Part shown: one piece after another, positions 61,555-64,000 of the stretch
How the letters are laid out: each line of letters starts with the position of its first letter
Numbering within the stretch: position 1 is the first letter of the stretch
Assembly (NCBI RefSeq): GCF_042664895.1
Contig: NZ_JBHTBQ010000009.1
Location: forward strand, 62,001 to 126,000
Length of the DNA stretch: 64,000 bases
Direction: 5' to 3'
Source: Iodobacter arcticus
GTDB taxonomy: Bacteria; Pseudomonadota; Gammaproteobacteria; Burkholderiales; Chitinibacteraceae
The notes under the pieces: generated by a model
The model's input: the letters and a program-made list of their open reading frames with translations, nothing else
Database searches by the model: none
What the model was told of the DNA's origin: nothing
Program-made: the position numbers and the translations under genes

Positions 61555-62640
61555 TTAAGGCGTATTGATCACGACATTAACTGATAAACCTGGGCGTAAT
61601 TGATTGCCTTTGGGTAATTCATCTAAAACGATTTTGACTGGCACACGTTGCACTACTTTAGTGAAATTACCGGTTGAATTATCAGCAGGCAGCAGGGTGA
61701 AACGCGCACCGGTTGCAGGACTAAATGAATCTACTTTGCCTTTGAGCTTTAAATCAGGAAAAGCATCGACTTCAATTTCGGCGCTTTGGCCTAATTTAAT
61801 TTGTTTTAATTCTGTTTCTTTTAAATTGGCAATGACCCAGATTTTATCGGTGGGAACCAAATACATTAATGTTTGACCCGCCTGAATCATTTGGCCCGGC
61901 TCTACTGCTTTTTTGCTGATGACCCCAGTAGCGGGTGCATAAACTTGTGTATCAATGAGCTGATTACGTGCAAATTGTAAGGTGGCTTCCGCTGCCAGCG
62001 CTTTAGCCTGCGCCGATTTAAGCCCTGCTGATGAAACAACCACTTGCTGATCGGCCGCATTCGCACTTTCTTTGGAAGTGCGTAGTGCTGATTCAAGCGC
62101 GCTAACACGGGCATCAGCAGCTTTAACCAAGGTATCTGCACTATCTAATGCCGCTTGGCTGAGCATTTTTTGTGCGGCAAGCTCTTTGCTGCGGGCTAAA
62201 TCCTTACGTGCTTTGGCTGCATTGGCGCGTGCTTCGGTAATTTGTGCTTCAGCCGTGTGAGATTGTGCTGTGGCTGCTGCTGCGTTGGCACTTGCTGCAC
62301 CAATGCGGGCAAGGGCTTCGCCGGGTTGTTTGTCGTGGCCAGCTGCAGATAAGGCCTGACGATAGTCTGCATCTGCTTGCGCTACTTTGACTTGATAATC
62401 GCGAGGGTCAAGTTCAATTAATAAAGATTTTTGTGCGACCTGCTGATTGTCATTGACCGGTACGGCTTTGACATAGCCGCTCACACGGGCCGCAATCGGT
62501 ACAATATGGCCTTCAAATTGCGCATTATCACTGCTGATATGGTGATTGCCCCACCACCAGCGATAGCCTAGAAAGCCAAGTACAATCAGTAACATAATCG
62601 CAAGAATGCTGCGTGCAGGTGAGGCAGATTGGGTGCTCAT
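61555..62640 (-). CDS. EmrA/HlyD-type membrane fusion protein
   Basis: 361 residues. One N-terminal membrane helix (ARSILAIMLLIVLGFLGYRW), then the HlyD barrel-lipoyl half (NAQFEGHIVPIAARVSGYVK), a long alpha-hairpin of Ala-rich coiled coil (about 95-215) and the second lipoyl/barrel half (APATGVISKKAVEPGQMIQA). It bridges the inner-membrane pump and outer channel. Begins in an ATGA overlap with the TetR gene and precedes the pump gene by 64 bases. Confidence 0.92.
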   Translation of the reverse strand: MSTQSASPARSILAIMLLIVLGFLGYRWWWGNHHISSDNAQFEGHIVPIAARVSGYVKAVPVNDNQQVAQKSLLIELDPRDYQVKVAQADADYRQALSAAGHDKQPGEALARIGAASANAAAATAQSHTAEAQITEARANAAKARKDLARSKELAAQKMLSQAALDSADTLVKAADARVSALESALRTSKESANAADQQVVVSSAGLKSAQAKALAAEATLQFARNQLIDTQVYAPATGVISKKAVEPGQMIQAGQTLMYLVPTDKIWVIANLKETELKQIKLGQSAEIEVDAFPDLKLKGKVDSFSPATGARFTLLPADNSTGNFTKVVQRVPVKIVLDELPKGNQLRPGLSVNVVINTP

Positions 62641-63275
62641 AGCGTGTGCTCCGGGGCGATGGCAATGCCATGCAAAACGATATCGAGATGAAATTGAGCC
62701 AGTTGGTTTAGATCGTAAGTAATAGGATCTTGGCTTGCATAGGTATGCCGCCAGATGCTGGTCAGCAAAATAGGGGAGAATAGTATTCTGGCTAGCATGT
62801 CTGGGTCAGTTTGGCGAAACTCACCGCTATCTACACCTGCTTTAATCAGCAGCATCAGTAGTGCGCGCGAGCGCTTGATGACGGTTTCTATATAAAAATC
62901 GGTGAGCTCGGGGAAATTGCCTGCTTCAGAAATCATCAGTTTGGAGATGCTGCCCTTACATTCATTCAGTGCAGTAGCCCAGCTGTGAATGGCGGTGCGT
63001 AAGCGAATTGTTGCCGATTCAGTGCTTTTAAGTGCCAGCTCTTCGATTCTATCCAGATTGGGGTGGATTGTTTCGCTGATTGCCGCCTTAAACAGCGCCT
63101 CCTTGCTAGGGAAGTAGAGATACAGCGTGCCCTTAGTGACGCCTGCTGCACGGGCAATATCATCGAGCTTGGTTGCCGCATAGCCTTTTTGGTGGAATAA
63201 AATCAGCGCGGCTTCAATGATTTCACCGGGGCGTGCTTCTTTGCGCCTTTGGCGTGGGCCAGCGATATCGGACAT
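62637..63275 (-). CDS. TetR-family repressor of the efflux operon
   Basis: 212 residues. N-terminal HTH of TetR type (IIEAALILFHQKGYAATKLD then DIARAAGVTKGTLYLYFPSK) and a helical ligand domain. First gene of the operon with the fusion protein and pump, so it most likely represses its own operon and is released by the pump's substrates. A palindromic operator lies just upstream of its start. Confidence 0.9.
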   Translation of the reverse strand: MSDIAGPRQRRKEARPGEIIEAALILFHQKGYAATKLDDIARAAGVTKGTLYLYFPSKEALFKAAISETIHPNLDRIEELALKSTESATIRLRTAIHSWATALNECKGSISKLMISEAGNFPELTDFYIETVIKRSRALLMLLIKAGVDSGEFRQTDPDMLARILFSPILLTSIWRHTYASQDPITYDLNQLAQFHLDIVLHGIAIAPEHTL

Positions 63276-63291
63276 GATGCTCTCTGTTTAA

Positions 63292-63313
63292 TAACTAACT
63301 GGTCAGTCATTAA
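63292..63313. promoter_or_regulatory. Candidate TetR operator
   Basis: TAACTAACTGGTCAGTCATT contains the near-palindrome ACTGGTCAGT (63298-63307), close to operators of AcrR/TetR-type repressors. It ends about 16-38 bases upstream of the repressor start, overlapping the likely promoter. Confidence 0.65.
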
Positions 63314-63458
63314 ATAGACAGAAATAGGCCTTGTCAATAATTAGGCGGTCGCTTAGATCTTAATTTTGAAGGGATTTGGAAGAAAATTGACGATTATTAC
63401 GGTTTTGTGGCGGAAAATTGCGTTGTCAAAGAGGGATTTTAATACTTAGGAAGGGGAG

Positions 63459-63488
63459 TCTGGCAGACGAGTGTCTGCCAGATTTTTC
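63459..63488 (+). terminator. Strong hairpin with forward T tract, no gene before it
   Basis: TCTGGCAGAC (63459-63468) and GTCTGCCAGA (63473-63482) form a 10-bp stem with a 4-base loop, followed by TTTTT on the plus strand. Both neighbours are on the minus strand, so the orientation is unexpected. It lies 22 bases past the stop of the Crp/Fnr gene and may still protect or end that transcript. Confidence 0.65.
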
Positions 63489-63509
63489 TAGGGCATTACT
63501 AGGAGCAGA

Positions 63510-64000
63510 TTAGAAGCGCTCAGGTAGTTTTTGCAACAAGATGATGCGCTTGTTTTCTAAGCGGATATAACCACCGAAAACCAGTTCTTTCAGAATACGC
63601 GCAATCATTTCACGTGAAGAGCCTACGCGATCAGCAATCGCTTGCTGGGTGAGCGGCTCGGAAATCATTTCTTGCCCGTCAGCTTCGGTCAGCATGCCTT
63701 CAAACAAGGCGCGCACACGGCCATAAACATCCAGTAAAGCGAGGTTTTTCATGGTGAGCGAAAGACGGCGAACCATACGCGCTAAGTTCATGATGAGCTG
63801 ATCTTTGGCATTAGGCAGCGAGCCCAGTGCTTCGCGGAAGTCTTGTTTGGAGAACATCAGGAAAGATGAATCGTCTTCGGTTTGGGTAGACCAAGATCGT
63901 GGCTCGTCATCAATCAGGGAAACTTCGCCAAATACATCGCCAGGCTCGCCAATCATAAAGACGAATTCTTTGCCTTGATTGTCGCTGGTAAACGAGCGGG
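63510..64000 (-). CDS. Crp/Fnr-family regulator (5' end outside the window)
   Basis: The 3' 163 codons are visible; the frame continues past the right edge, so the ATG at 63956 is internal. The visible effector-domain part reads FVFMIGEPGDVFGEVSLIDD and EPRSWSTQ, with GEVSL and the R-S-W-S-T segment in the positions of the cyclic-nucleotide-binding site. The C-terminal helix-turn-helix is QQAIADRVGSSREMIARILK. It has no cysteine cluster in the visible part, so it is a CRP-like rather than FNR-type regulator, as far as can be told. Confidence 0.88.
   Translation of the reverse strand, partial: RSFTSDNQGKEFVFMIGEPGDVFGEVSLIDDEPRSWSTQTEDDSSFLMFSKQDFREALGSLPNAKDQLIMNLARMVRRLSLTMKNLALLDVYGRVRALFEGMLTEADGQEMISEPLTQQAIADRVGSSREMIARILKELVFGGYIRLENKRIILLQKLPERF

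Overview
The window looks like a chromosome segment of a betaproteobacterium, most likely order Neisseriales (Chromobacteriaceae, Iodobacter-like). That placement is inferred from the mix of families: a gcvT-gcvH-gcvP operon behind a tandem glycine riboswitch, luxS, sua5, metG, clpB, type IV minor pilins and dispersed palindromic repeats. No rRNA or tRNA gene was seen.

Layout. 1-4594: early region of a Mu-like phage (end of a putative transposase A gene, MuB-like ATPase, small early genes, DUF3164, HU, GemA, Mor), closed by a strong terminator, with no late genes after it. 4595-20252: chromosomal genes, including a LysR/PACE-efflux/cupin group, a glycine-rich envelope protein, metG, a 1515-residue CHASE/PAS hybrid sensor kinase, a NUDIX CoA pyrophosphatase, two small secreted proteins and an orphan sugar-type binding protein. 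20253-27770: an AT-rich regulatory region and a six-gene operon (2OG-Fe dioxygenase, MFS exporter, 2-hydroxyacid dehydrogenase, two ATP-grasp ligases, a second 2-hydroxyacid dehydrogenase). It reads as an uncharacterised biosynthetic cluster for a small modified amino-acid or hydroxy-acid amide, and is the best candidate for an undescribed system. 27787-32823: the gcv operon on the minus strand with promoter, tandem riboswitch and palindromic repeats in both intergenic gaps.

32824-37400: accessory region with a dead IS3-family element, then a LysR regulator divergent from a probable haem-oxygenase-fold diiron protein and a TauE/SafE exporter, a second uncharacterised locus. 37557-49386: BCCT transporter, MASE1-GGDEF diguanylate cyclase, clpB with a sigma-32 promoter, a small membrane protein, an MscS channel with a cyclic-nucleotide domain, an Orn/Lys/Arg decarboxylase and a thioredoxin-like [2Fe-2S] protein.

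49578-57749: two adjacent minus-strand minor-pilin operons, eleven genes in all. They include one PilV-like pilin carrying a chitin-binding-like C-terminal domain and two large PilX-like proteins. 58146-64000: sua5, luxS, an EmrB/EmrA/TetR efflux operon with a palindromic operator, and the 3' part of a Crp/Fnr regulator cut by the window edge.

Many starts were moved downstream of the longest open frame because a ribosome-binding site, a signal peptide or a family-typical N-terminus supports the shorter form. Family names come from motif recognition by eye; no database search was run.
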